Assembly: GCF_003851725.1 (NCBI RefSeq)
Contig: NZ_BHYL01000027.1
Coordinates: 1 to 33,402 of the forward strand
From: Cellulomonas algicola
GTDB lineage: Bacteria; Actinomycetota; Actinomycetes; Actinomycetales; Cellulomonadaceae
DNA: 33,402 bases
Direction of reading: 5' to 3'
Positions 16,160 to 24,101 of the stretch are shown in pieces. A model generated the notes under the pieces. It was not told where the DNA came from and made no database searches. It worked only from the letters and a program-made list of their open reading frames with translations. The number at the start of each line of letters is the position of its first letter. Within the stretch, counting starts at the first letter, position 1. The position numbers and the translations under genes were made by a program.

Positions 16160-16246
16160 CCCGCGCACCGGTCCTGACCGTCCGGAGGTCCACGCACGGG
16201 CCCGACGGTCGGCGTGCGCGGGCGCGGCGGCACTCGCCAGGGCACG

Positions 16247-16281
16247 CCCGTGGGGCGACCGTCGTCCGGCCGCCCCACGGG
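16247..16281 (-). terminator. Terminator after the chaplin-like gene
   Basis: CCCGTGGGGCG / CGCCCCACGGG, a perfect 11-bp stem with a 13-nt loop, 6 nt past the stop codon. Confidence 0.75.
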
Positions 16282-16287
16282 ACGCGC

Positions 16288-17793
16288 TCACCGCGTCGGC
16301 GGCGCCTGGCGCTGCGTCGGCACGTGGTCGAGCAGCTGACGACGACCGTGGTCGCGGGTCGAGGTCGCGGCCTGACGGAGCGTCAGGCCGATGCCGACCA
16401 GCGCCACCACCGCGAGACCGCCCAGCCATGGCGAGGCCCCCGTCGCGGCGAGTGCGGACGGCAGCCCGGCAGCCGCGAGCGCCGCCCCGGAGCCCGCCGT
16501 GATCGCGGTCGCGGCACGCGCCGCCCCTGTCGGCGTCGACGCCGGCGCGGAGCCCGACGCTCCGCCACCCCCCACGACCGGCAGCGTCCCCACCGCGCTG
16601 CCGCCCGTGCCCACGGTGCCGCCGCCGGACACCGATCCGTTCGAGCCCGTCGAGCTCGTCGAGCCCGTCGAGCCCGGCACCGTGCCGGGGGTCGTCCCGG
16701 CCGCGGTCCCGACGGTCGCGTCACCACCGATGCCGGCGGCGACGCCCGCGACGTCGACCGGCAGCGTCACCGGCACGGACACGAGCCCGTCGCCGGACGT
16801 CGAGCCCGCCGACCCCGTGCTCGTCGACATGCCGTCGACGGCGGCGTCACCCAGGACACCGAGTGCGACCCCGGACACGTCGACCGGGACCGTCACCGGT
16901 GCCTCGACGAGCGCGCCGCCGGACGTCGCACCGGTCGGGCCCGTGGCCGAGGGCGTCGTGTCGGACGCGCCCTCGACGACCGCGTCGCCCAGGACGCCGA
17001 GCGCCACCCCGGAGACGCTGACCGGCACGGTGACCGGCGCGCTGACCGGCGAGCCGTCCGTCTCCGGTCGGCTCGCCGGCCCGTCGCTCGTGCCGACGGG
17101 CGCACCCGCGACCGAAGCGTCCCCCAGCACGCCGACCGCGATGCCCGAGAGGTGGACGGGCGCGGTCACCGGCGCGCTGACGAGCGCGGCAGGGGCGGAC
17201 GTCGAGGAGGTGCCCGCCGTGTCGGACGTGGGCGCGCCGTCGACGGCGGCGTCACCCAGGACTCCGAGCGCGACACCGGACACGGTGATCGGCGCGGTGA
17301 CGGGAAGGGCGACGGCGGTCTCGTCGTCGGTGCCCTGCGCGTCCGGACGGCTGCCGCCCGTCGACCCTGCGGTCGACGCGGACGAGCCGACCGTGGCGTC
17401 ACCGAGGACGCCCATGGCCACGCCGGCGACGTCCACCGGCGCGACGACCGGTACCTCGACGAGCGCGGCGGGCGCGGCAGGCGCCGGTGCCGGGCTGGTG
17501 ACGGGCGCGGGCGGCGGGTCCGCGGCGGGCGCGGCGGACACGGACGTCGCGTCCCCGCCGACCGCGACGGCGACTCCGGAGACGTCGACCGGCACGGTGA
17601 CCGGTGCCTGGACGAGCGTGCCCGCGTCGGGTGCGAGCCCGAGGAGACCGTCCGCACCGCCGACCTGGAGTTCGACGGACAGGGTGGCGGGTGAGGCGGG
17701 TGGTTCCGTGGCGTGGGCCAGGCCGGCCCCGGCGACGACGATGCCGCCGCTCACGAGCGCTGTCTGCAGCGCTCGACGGACGAACGTGTGCAT
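16288..17793 (-). CDS. Chaplin-like seven-repeat secreted protein with LAXTG sorting signal
   Basis: 501 aa. A signal peptide (residues 1-28, cleavage after AHA) is followed by seven copies of a roughly 25-residue repeat, consensus LV-APVTVPVDVSGVALGVLGDA, at about 60-83, 111-135, 160-184, 204-228, 249-273, 295-319 and 337-361. Ser/Thr/Gly/Pro linkers of 17-27 residues separate them. The repeat recalls the chaplin core (PV-x-V-x-G-x-x-V-x-V-x-G), but the two chaplin cysteines are absent throughout. The C-terminus has LAATG (448-452), a hydrophobic span (LGGLAVVALVGIGLTL) and an Arg-rich tail: a sortase-E type LAXTG cell-wall signal. GGAGGAG lies 7 nt before the ATG. It follows the Val/Ala/Pro-rich protein by 77 bp and probably shares its transcript. 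Chaplins form surface amyloid-like films; whether this does is inference. Confidence 0.75.
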   Translation of the reverse strand: MHTFVRRALQTALVSGGIVVAGAGLAHATEPPASPATLSVELQVGGADGLLGLAPDAGTLVQAPVTVPVDVSGVAVAVGGDATSVSAAPAADPPPAPVTSPAPAPAAPAALVEVPVVAPVDVAGVAMGVLGDATVGSSASTAGSTGGSRPDAQGTDDETAVALPVTAPITVSGVALGVLGDAAVDGAPTSDTAGTSSTSAPAALVSAPVTAPVHLSGIAVGVLGDASVAGAPVGTSDGPASRPETDGSPVSAPVTVPVSVSGVALGVLGDAVVEGASDTTPSATGPTGATSGGALVEAPVTVPVDVSGVALGVLGDAAVDGMSTSTGSAGSTSGDGLVSVPVTLPVDVAGVAAGIGGDATVGTAAGTTPGTVPGSTGSTSSTGSNGSVSGGGTVGTGGSAVGTLPVVGGGGASGSAPASTPTGAARAATAITAGSGAALAAAGLPSALAATGASPWLGGLAVVALVGIGLTLRQAATSTRDHGRRQLLDHVPTQRQAPPTR

Positions 17794-17870
17794 GGTGGTG
17801 CTCCTCCGTGCTGATGGGTGGCCCGTGCGGGCCGTGGACGCGTGCCGCGACGTGCGCGGCCGGTCCTCCG

Positions 17871-19010
17871 TCAGGCGGGAGAGCGGGGAACCTCGGCGGC
17901 GGGCGGGGTCGCGGGCACGGCGAGCGTGCCGCCGAGGAGGCAGCGCCCGAGGTCCGGCTGGTGCGCGGCGGTCGCGAGCACCGCGGGCGTGTCGCCGCCG
18001 CGCGCCCCGGACGTGCTGCTGGGCGTGGTCGGGGTGCTGCCGGGCACGTCGGACGGGCCACGGCCGGCCGGATCGGACGGCACCGGCACACCGGAGGAGG
18101 GTGCGGTCGTCGTCGAGACGGTCGACGGACCCGCCGGCACGTCACCGGCGGAACGCACGGGCACCGCGTGGCGCGCCGCGACGGTCACCGGGCTGGTGGG
18201 CTCGGACGTCACGAGCGGCTCGGGCGCGGTGGCCGTCGGCGCCGGCTGCGCGACCCCGGTCGCCGCGTCGGTGGGCACGGCCCCCGGGAGCGCCGCGTCG
18301 ACGACCGGCCGGAGTCGGTCGACGACGGGATCGAGGACGTCGAGGCCGTCGGTGGCGGGCGCGAGCGCCCCGCCCAAGGGTGCGACGACGTCGGTGAGCG
18401 GTCGGAGAGCGGAGGCGAGCGGTCCGACCAGCGGCGCCGCCCCGTCGAGGACCGGCGTGACCGCGTCGACGACGGGGCGCAGCGGTGCGACGGCGGCGTC
18501 GAGAGCCTCGACCGTCGGGGCGAGAGCGTCGCCGACGGGTGCGGCGACGGCCGCCGCAGGGGCCGTGACCTGGGCGCTCACCGGCGCCGCGGGTGCGGCG
18601 ACCGTCGTGAGGGTGGGCTGGACGGCGGGCGCGACGACCTGCTCCGCGACCGGCTGCGCGACGGGCGTGACGACCCGCTCGACGAAGGACTGGGCCACCG
18701 GCGTGACGACGTGCTCGACCACGGGCTGCGCGACGGGTGCGACCGCCCGCTCCACGACGGGCTCGACGACCGGGGCCACGACGGCGTCGACCACCGCGGG
18801 GAGGACCCCCGCGAGCGCGGTCGGCACACCGCCCTCGGCCGCGGCCCCGCTCGCGTGGAGGTCGGTCGGTGCCGGCTCGGCGGCGTGGGCGCGCGGCGCG
18901 GACAGGACGCTCTGCACGAGGACGAGGAGGGCGAGGCCGACGAGCGCGAGGAGGCCGCGCAGGAGCCACGTGGCTCCTGCGGCCGTCGCACCGCTGCGAG
19001 TCGTCGACAT
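17871..19010 (-). CDS. Secreted Val/Ala/Pro-rich low-complexity protein
   Basis: 379 aa, no family recognised. Residues about 15-40 are a long hydrophobic signal segment (LLRGLLALVGLALLVLVQSV) with AHA cleavage. Residues about 65-160 are a degenerate repeat on the theme PVVEPVVERAVAPVAQPVVEH, with Pro and Val spaced every few residues, then similar LRPVVDAVTPVLDG units to about residue 235. The last third is Ser/Thr/Pro-rich, with a single Cys near the end. No sorting signal or second membrane span. The ATG at 19010 is chosen because AGGGGGA lies 9 nt upstream; a GTG three codons earlier is too close to that site. It sits just before the chaplin-like gene, suggesting a secreted partner in a surface layer. 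A frame open further upstream (to 19121) is not supported. Confidence 0.65.
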   Translation of the reverse strand: MSTTRSGATAAGATWLLRGLLALVGLALLVLVQSVLSAPRAHAAEPAPTDLHASGAAAEGGVPTALAGVLPAVVDAVVAPVVEPVVERAVAPVAQPVVEHVVTPVAQSFVERVVTPVAQPVAEQVVAPAVQPTLTTVAAPAAPVSAQVTAPAAAVAAPVGDALAPTVEALDAAVAPLRPVVDAVTPVLDGAAPLVGPLASALRPLTDVVAPLGGALAPATDGLDVLDPVVDRLRPVVDAALPGAVPTDAATGVAQPAPTATAPEPLVTSEPTSPVTVAARHAVPVRSAGDVPAGPSTVSTTTAPSSGVPVPSDPAGRGPSDVPGSTPTTPSSTSGARGGDTPAVLATAAHQPDLGRCLLGGTLAVPATPPAAEVPRSPA

Positions 19011-19048
19011 CGTCGTCACTCCCCCTGAGCAACTTCTCCGTGCGACCG

Positions 19049-19081
19049 ACCGTACGAAGGCCGGTTGCGCCCGGCAACCGG
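19049..19081 (-). promoter_or_regulatory. Promoter with inverted repeat for the surface-protein pair
   Basis: On the minus strand TTGCCG (-35, 19077-19072), a 17-bp spacer and TACGGT (-10, 19054-19049) form a good vegetative promoter about 39 bp before the start. A perfect 8-bp inverted repeat CCGGTTGC-N5-GCAACCGG (19061-19081) covers the -35 box and looks like a repressor site. Confidence 0.65.
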
Positions 19082-19297
19082 AGGGCGGTCGGGCACGGGG
19101 CACGTGAGCGCGCGCGTGCACGTCGCCGCGGTCGTGGCGTCACCGCAGGTCGGCACGGGCCCGACGGCCGCCGCTCCTCGACAAGACACACCGCGGCGGA
19201 GCCGGACGCGTCATCCGTTCGGACCAGCGGGTCGTCCGGCATCGCGTGCGTGACGGTGCGGGGAACTCTCGAGCGGCCCCGCCGCCGGCCCTTCAGC

Positions 19298-19495
19298 TCA
19301 GACCGCGCACTCGCAGACGAGGTTGTACTCGACGACCTCGTCACCCTCGTCCGGCCGGGCCCACGCCTCGGCGTCGGCGCGCGAGGCGAACTTCCGACCG
19401 GCGAGGCGGCCGTTGGCGAGGAGGACGCTGAACTCGATGAGGGTGCGCGGGTCGTCCAGGTCGACCGTCGTCGTCGTGCCGGTTGCCTCGCTCAT
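19298..19495 (-). CDS. Small uncharacterised protein, 65 aa
   Basis: 65 aa, acidic, no membrane segment or signal peptide. Sequence features: a Thr-rich start, LIEFSVLLANGRLAGRKFA, an acidic stretch (DEGDEVVEYN) and a C-terminal CEC motif (C-x-C, third and fifth from the end). ATG at 19495 follows GAGGAGGGG at 6 nt, one of the best Shine-Dalgarno sites in the window, which argues it is real and well translated. The Cys pair could bind metal or a thiol; this is speculation. It stands alone, between the secreted-protein promoter and the leader of the transglycosylase gene. Function unknown. Confidence 0.7.
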   Translation of the reverse strand: MSEATGTTTTVDLDDPRTLIEFSVLLANGRLAGRKFASRADAEAWARPDEGDEVVEYNLVCECAV

Positions 19496-20078
19496 CGTCC
19501 GCCCCTCCTCGTGGCCGCCGCAGACCGGGTCGCGGCGACTCACCCGGCACAACGCCCGCCTGGGGGCTCGCATTCCGTCGTGGCACGTGCGAGGGAGGTG
19601 GACCGTCACGGCATTCTGGTCCCGCCTCGGCAATGCTCCCGCGGGGCATCGACCGAAACGACACGTGCCTGCCACGACGTGCGTGTCCCACGACCGGGAC
19701 GAGCGACGTCCCTGCACCTCGGAGCACCAGGCGGAGGTCCGGCCGAGCCCGCGAAGAACGGCGCGGCGGGCGATCGGCGGCGACGTTTCTCCGACGTTCT
19801 CACGCGTGCCCGGTTTCGTGCCCGACAGGTTCGGCCGGGACCCGTGAAGCACCCTCGACCCGTCGAGAGTCATAGCGTCCGACGCCTTTCGACGGGGTGA
19901 GAGAACGCACGTCTGCCCACGTCAGATCGTGCGGTTGGGGGAAAACCTGCTCGAAGAAGGACCCGCTGTGCTATGGCGGGGCTCGTCGGTCACACGACCA
20001 TTGACGCAGCGTCCTCGTATCCACCAGGGTGTCGCCCGCGACGGCCGCACGCGCTGCTCGCCGACTCAGGGGGCACGC
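19496..20078. other. 583-bp intergenic region: upstream DNA of the 65-aa gene and long leader of the SLT/SGNH gene
   Basis: No convincing protein gene. On the plus strand, TAGCGT (19873-19878) may be a -10 box, just downstream of the palindrome CTCGACCCGTCGAG (19854-19867). Possible RNA stems follow: CCCGTCGA/TCGACGGG (19859-19866 with 19889-19896), GCACGTCTG with CAGATCGTGC (19907-19915, 19923-19932, one bulge), GGTT-GGGGGAA-AACC (19933-19947) and CCCGC/GCGGG (19962-19980). A GAAGG site with GTG at 19968 opens an in-frame N-terminal extension of the next gene. Confidence 0.45.
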
Positions 20079-23000
20079 ATGCGCATCGGTGGTCCGGCAC
20101 GCACTCTCACCGTCCTCGTCGCGCTCGGTGCGCTGACGGTGACCGGCGCCCAGGCGGCGCCGACCCAGCCCGACGCGCCGCCGGCCGCCGCCGCGGGGGG
20201 CGCCCCCGCCGGCCCGTCGCAGCTCCCACCCGGCACGGACCAGGTGGTCGAGGCGCCGGCGGTCGACGACCTCACGACCGAGATCCCGATCGACCAGCGC
20301 GACGCCACGCTCGGCGACGGGTGGGAGACCTCGACCGACCAGGCGTGGACGCTCTCCGGCGACCCCGCGGGCCTGCACGTCCTCCTCGCCGACGCGTCCG
20401 ACGGCTACGCGTGGCGGACGGTCGCGACGTTGGCCCAGCCCGGCATCGAGACCGACCGATGGATCGGGAACGCGTGCCTCACGGAGTCGGGCGACCGGCT
20501 CGTCGTCGCCTACGCGCCGCGCTCGTTCACCAACGAGCCCGAGCTGTTCCTCCAGGGCGCGTGGACGGCGGTCGTCGACCTGACCAGCGGGACGGTGGCG
20601 GACCTGCCGGTGCGCGGGAGCCTCGAGTACTTCACGCCGTCGTGCGGGCACGACGAGGACGCCGTGCTCACGGTGTCGGGTGGCGACGAGCTCGCCGCGA
20701 CGCGACTGGTCACCGTCGACGCCGTGGCCGCGACCGTCGACGCCCCGGTCGACGTGTCGGGTCAGGTCACGTCGGCCGTCCCGACCGGCTCCGGGGTCGT
20801 CGCGGCCGTCGGGACGCAGGTCGCGCGCATCGACGGCGCGGGTCACGTCATCGCGCTCGCCCGCACGACCTCGGTGCCCTACGAGCTGACGACCGACGCG
20901 GACGGTGGGGTCGTCTTCCTCGAGCACGACGGGACGACGGCGACCGCACGCCGCCTCGACGCCGCACGCATCACGAAGCCCCGGCCGCGGACGGCCGCTC
21001 CCGCACTCGCGACGGGGCCCCTCGCCGAGGTCGGCGTGACACGCACGCCGCGCGGTCAGGTCCTGCTCACGGGCAAGGCCAAGGCCTCGCGCACGCTCCC
21101 CGCGACGGTCCGCGTCGCGGCTGTGCCGACGGACGCGGAGGTGAGCGTCGACGGCTCCGTCGTCGTCGACGTGACGTCCGACCACCTCCCGGTGCGCGGA
21201 CCCGACGGGAGCGTCGACGTGACCGCCCCCCTCTCGACGCTCGAGACGCGCGTCACCAGCCTCTCGACCGGTCGCACGGTCGCCGTCGACGCGGTCGTCG
21301 ACGGCGTCGCGCCCGGCACCGCAGCGCCGGACGCCGGTGCCGCCGAGCCGACCGGCGCCGACGAGCGGCCGCTCTCGGCCCCGCCGTCGCGCGCCCTCGA
21401 CCGCGGGGTGACCGCGCCGTCCGCCGTGACGACCGCCGCTGACGACCCGTACGGCGTGCACGACACGGTCGACGTGGGCCGTGGCTGCTCCGTGCCGCGC
21501 AACTCGCTGCTCAACCAGACGGTCCAGCCCAAGCCGCGGCAGGTCGAGTGGGCCGTGAACCAGGCCGTGAAGGGTGCGCTCACCGTCCAGCGGCCGGCCA
21601 ACTGGAAGAACCTCCAGATGCCCGCCTACACGCCGCAGGGGATGTTCCCGTCGATCCCGCTCCGTGGCGGCGGCGAGGTGCCCTCGCAGGTGATGCTCGG
21701 CATCCTCGCCCAGGAGTCCAACCTGTGGCAGGCGAACGGCTACGTCGTCCCCGGCGTGTCGGGCAGCCCTCTGATCGGCAACTACTACGGGATCAAGAAC
21801 GGCCTCGAGGCGAACGACCCCGACCGGTTCAACCCCGACTTCGCCGCAGTCGACTGCGGGTACGGGGTCGCGCAGGTCACGGACGGCATGCGCCTCGCGG
21901 ACACGGGGATGCCCGGCGGGCGCAGCTGGAACCAGCAGCGCGCCATCGCGCTCGACTTCGCCGCCAACGTCGCCGCGGGCCTTCAGATCCTGCAGGAGAA
22001 GTGGAACCAGACGTACGACGCCGGCATGAAGATCAACGGCGGCGACCCCTCGAAGATCGAGAACTGGTTCTACGCGATCTGGGCGTACAACTCGGGCTTC
22101 TACCCGGAGGCCGACAAGAACACGCAGGAGCGCAACGGCGCCTGGGGCGTGGGCTGGGTGAACAACCCGGCGAACCCCAGCTACCCGCCCACCCGAGGGT
22201 TCTTCCACAAGAACCCTGCCGACGCGACGCACCCGCAGGACTGGCCCTACCCCGAGCGGGTCATCGGGTTCGCCGCCTTCCCCCCGTCGCTCCTCGAGTC
22301 GCCCGGCACCTTCGTCGGGGCCTTCCGGCCGGCATGGTGGAACGGCGAGAACACGCTCGAGAACAGCAACCGGCTCGGCGCGAAGCCGCCCATCGGCGCG
22401 TTCTGCGACCCGGCTGACGGTTGCGTGTACATGGACTCCTACGGCCAGTGCGTGCACAAGAACAGCCAGGGCGTCATGGACTACCGCTGCTGGTCCCACA
22501 AACCCGTCACGTGGAAGACCAACTGCTCCTACAGCTGCGGCAACCCGTTCATCCGCTTCGTCGCCGGGTACGCCTACCAGGAGGACGGCAACGCATACCC
22601 ACCGGTCTGCGGACCGACAGGGCTCCCCTCGAACGCGCTCGTCATCGACGACGTCCCCGCCGGCACAGCACCGGTCCGCTCGGGCTGCTCGTCGCCCGCC
22701 ACGTCCGCCGGAACCTTCAGGTTCACGTTCAGCAGCGCAGACGATCCGACCGAGTTCCCGTCCAAGATGGACCTGCACCAGCTCGGCGCCGGCTACGGCG
22801 CGCACTTCTGGTTCGGGCACACGCGGACGGAGGCCGTGCGGAACGGGTCGATGGAGTTCACGGGTACGTGGACGCTCGACCGGTCCCTCGACCAGTGGGC
22901 GCGGGTCCTCGTGCACCTGCCCGACCACGGCGCGCACACGCAGGAGGCGAACTACCGCGTCCACACCGGCGTCGGCGAGCCGAAGCTGCGATCCGTCCTG

Positions 23001-24101
23001 CAGCGCACGGAGCGCAACGGGTGGGTGTCGCTCGGCGTCTTCGACATCGACGGCGTCCCGAAGGTCTCGCTCTCGACCGAGACGGAGCACGGGGACACGG
23101 TGGACGGGCAGGGCAACCCTGTCACTCCCAGCAAGAACGAGGACATCGCGTTCGACGCAGTCGCCTTCGTCCCGCTCCCTCAGCGCCCCAAGGACATCGT
23201 CGTCGCGCTCGGGGACTCGTACTCCTCGGGGGAGGGCACGGACGACTACTACGCGGAGTCGAACCAGTTCGGCAACGATCCGCGGTACCGGAACGCGTGC
23301 CACCGTTCGCCGCAGACCTGGTCCCGCCTGGCGACGATGCCCGGGTCGAGCCAGACGATCGGTCAGCGCGCCGACGCGCTGGACCCGACGATGGACTACC
23401 ACCTGCTCGCCTGCTCGGGCGCCAAGACGAACCAGGTCGTGACGGACGGTCAGTACCAGGCGCTGTCGCAGCTCGATCGGGGGTTCATCGACGAGAGCAC
23501 CACCCGGGTCACGATCTCCATCGGGGGGAACGACACCGGCTTCTCGAAGATCGCGATGTTCTGCAGCATCACCCCGCACTGCCACTACGACGTCATCACG
23601 GACGGCAGGAGCCCCTACGCGGCGGGGATCGAGAACAAGATCGCGGACGAGGTGGGGCCGGCCGTCACCGAGACCTTGCTCGCCATCCGGGACCGAGGGG
23701 AGAACGCCAAGGTCATGCTCATGGGATACCCCAAGCTCTTCTCGGGGCACGTCTGCCTGGACCCGGTCTCGATCGCCATCGACGCCAGCGAGGTGGACTG
23801 GCTGAACCGCGTGAGCGAGTTGCTCAACGCGGAGATGTCGGCGGCGGTCGACCGTGCGAACGACATCGAGGGGACCGAGTTCGCCACGTTCGCCTCGCCC
23901 GTGGAGGCGTTCGACGGCAAGACGATCTGCGGAGGTTCGCCGGCGTACATCCACAGCGTGATGTGGGACAAGAGCGAGAGCGACGAGTCCGGGTGGGACG
24001 ACTGGTGGAAGCCCGCGGCGAAGGGCATGCACCCCACGGTCGACGGGTACCGGGCCTACGCAGGCGTCGCGACGAGCGCGTTCGCGGCGATGGGCGGATG
24101 A
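20079..24101 (+). CDS. Secreted multidomain cell-wall enzyme: SLT-like transglycosylase, Cys-rich segment, golvesin-like domain, SGNH hydrolase
   Basis: 1,340 aa. Signal peptide 1-26 (AQA cleavage). Residues about 60-420 look like a beta-propeller or beta-rich region. About 530-680 resembles an SLT lytic transglycosylase: ILAQESN with catalytic E546, YGVAQV (595-600), the N-x-x-x-G segment, and AYNSG (669-673). Eight cysteines lie at 776-870. About 880-1038 resembles the golvesin C-terminal domain, ending NGWVSLGVFDIDG. The rest is an SGNH hydrolase: ALGDSYSSGEG with S1047, IGGND with N1151, and GMHPTVDGY with H1318; the usual Asp three residues before His is Lys. It would act outside the cell on peptidoglycan or an attached polymer. 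The ATG at 20079 follows AGGGGG and starts the signal peptide; an in-frame GTG at 19968 is an alternative. The stop overlaps a lipoprotein start (ATGA). Confidence 0.85.
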   Translation: MRIGGPARTLTVLVALGALTVTGAQAAPTQPDAPPAAAAGGAPAGPSQLPPGTDQVVEAPAVDDLTTEIPIDQRDATLGDGWETSTDQAWTLSGDPAGLHVLLADASDGYAWRTVATLAQPGIETDRWIGNACLTESGDRLVVAYAPRSFTNEPELFLQGAWTAVVDLTSGTVADLPVRGSLEYFTPSCGHDEDAVLTVSGGDELAATRLVTVDAVAATVDAPVDVSGQVTSAVPTGSGVVAAVGTQVARIDGAGHVIALARTTSVPYELTTDADGGVVFLEHDGTTATARRLDAARITKPRPRTAAPALATGPLAEVGVTRTPRGQVLLTGKAKASRTLPATVRVAAVPTDAEVSVDGSVVVDVTSDHLPVRGPDGSVDVTAPLSTLETRVTSLSTGRTVAVDAVVDGVAPGTAAPDAGAAEPTGADERPLSAPPSRALDRGVTAPSAVTTAADDPYGVHDTVDVGRGCSVPRNSLLNQTVQPKPRQVEWAVNQAVKGALTVQRPANWKNLQMPAYTPQGMFPSIPLRGGGEVPSQVMLGILAQESNLWQANGYVVPGVSGSPLIGNYYGIKNGLEANDPDRFNPDFAAVDCGYGVAQVTDGMRLADTGMPGGRSWNQQRAIALDFAANVAAGLQILQEKWNQTYDAGMKINGGDPSKIENWFYAIWAYNSGFYPEADKNTQERNGAWGVGWVNNPANPSYPPTRGFFHKNPADATHPQDWPYPERVIGFAAFPPSLLESPGTFVGAFRPAWWNGENTLENSNRLGAKPPIGAFCDPADGCVYMDSYGQCVHKNSQGVMDYRCWSHKPVTWKTNCSYSCGNPFIRFVAGYAYQEDGNAYPPVCGPTGLPSNALVIDDVPAGTAPVRSGCSSPATSAGTFRFTFSSADDPTEFPSKMDLHQLGAGYGAHFWFGHTRTEAVRNGSMEFTGTWTLDRSLDQWARVLVHLPDHGAHTQEANYRVHTGVGEPKLRSVLQRTERNGWVSLGVFDIDGVPKVSLSTETEHGDTVDGQGNPVTPSKNEDIAFDAVAFVPLPQRPKDIVVALGDSYSSGEGTDDYYAESNQFGNDPRYRNACHRSPQTWSRLATMPGSSQTIGQRADALDPTMDYHLLACSGAKTNQVVTDGQYQALSQLDRGFIDESTTRVTISIGGNDTGFSKIAMFCSITPHCHYDVITDGRSPYAAGIENKIADEVGPAVTETLLAIRDRGENAKVMLMGYPKLFSGHVCLDPVSIAIDASEVDWLNRVSELLNAEMSAAVDRANDIEGTEFATFASPVEAFDGKTICGGSPAYIHSVMWDKSESDESGWDDWWKPAAKGMHPTVDGYRAYAGVATSAFAAMGG

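Noticed and set aside
16391-18397. Plus-strand Thr/Pro/Ala-rich repeat frame opposite the chaplin-like gene
   Set aside because: Its repeats simply reflect the repeats of the real minus-strand gene; no signal peptide or start site supports it.
19860-20078. c-di-AMP (ydaO) riboswitch in the leader of the SLT/SGNH gene
   Set aside because: The gene type fits, but I could not line up the conserved ydaO blocks; kept only as an unassigned structured leader.
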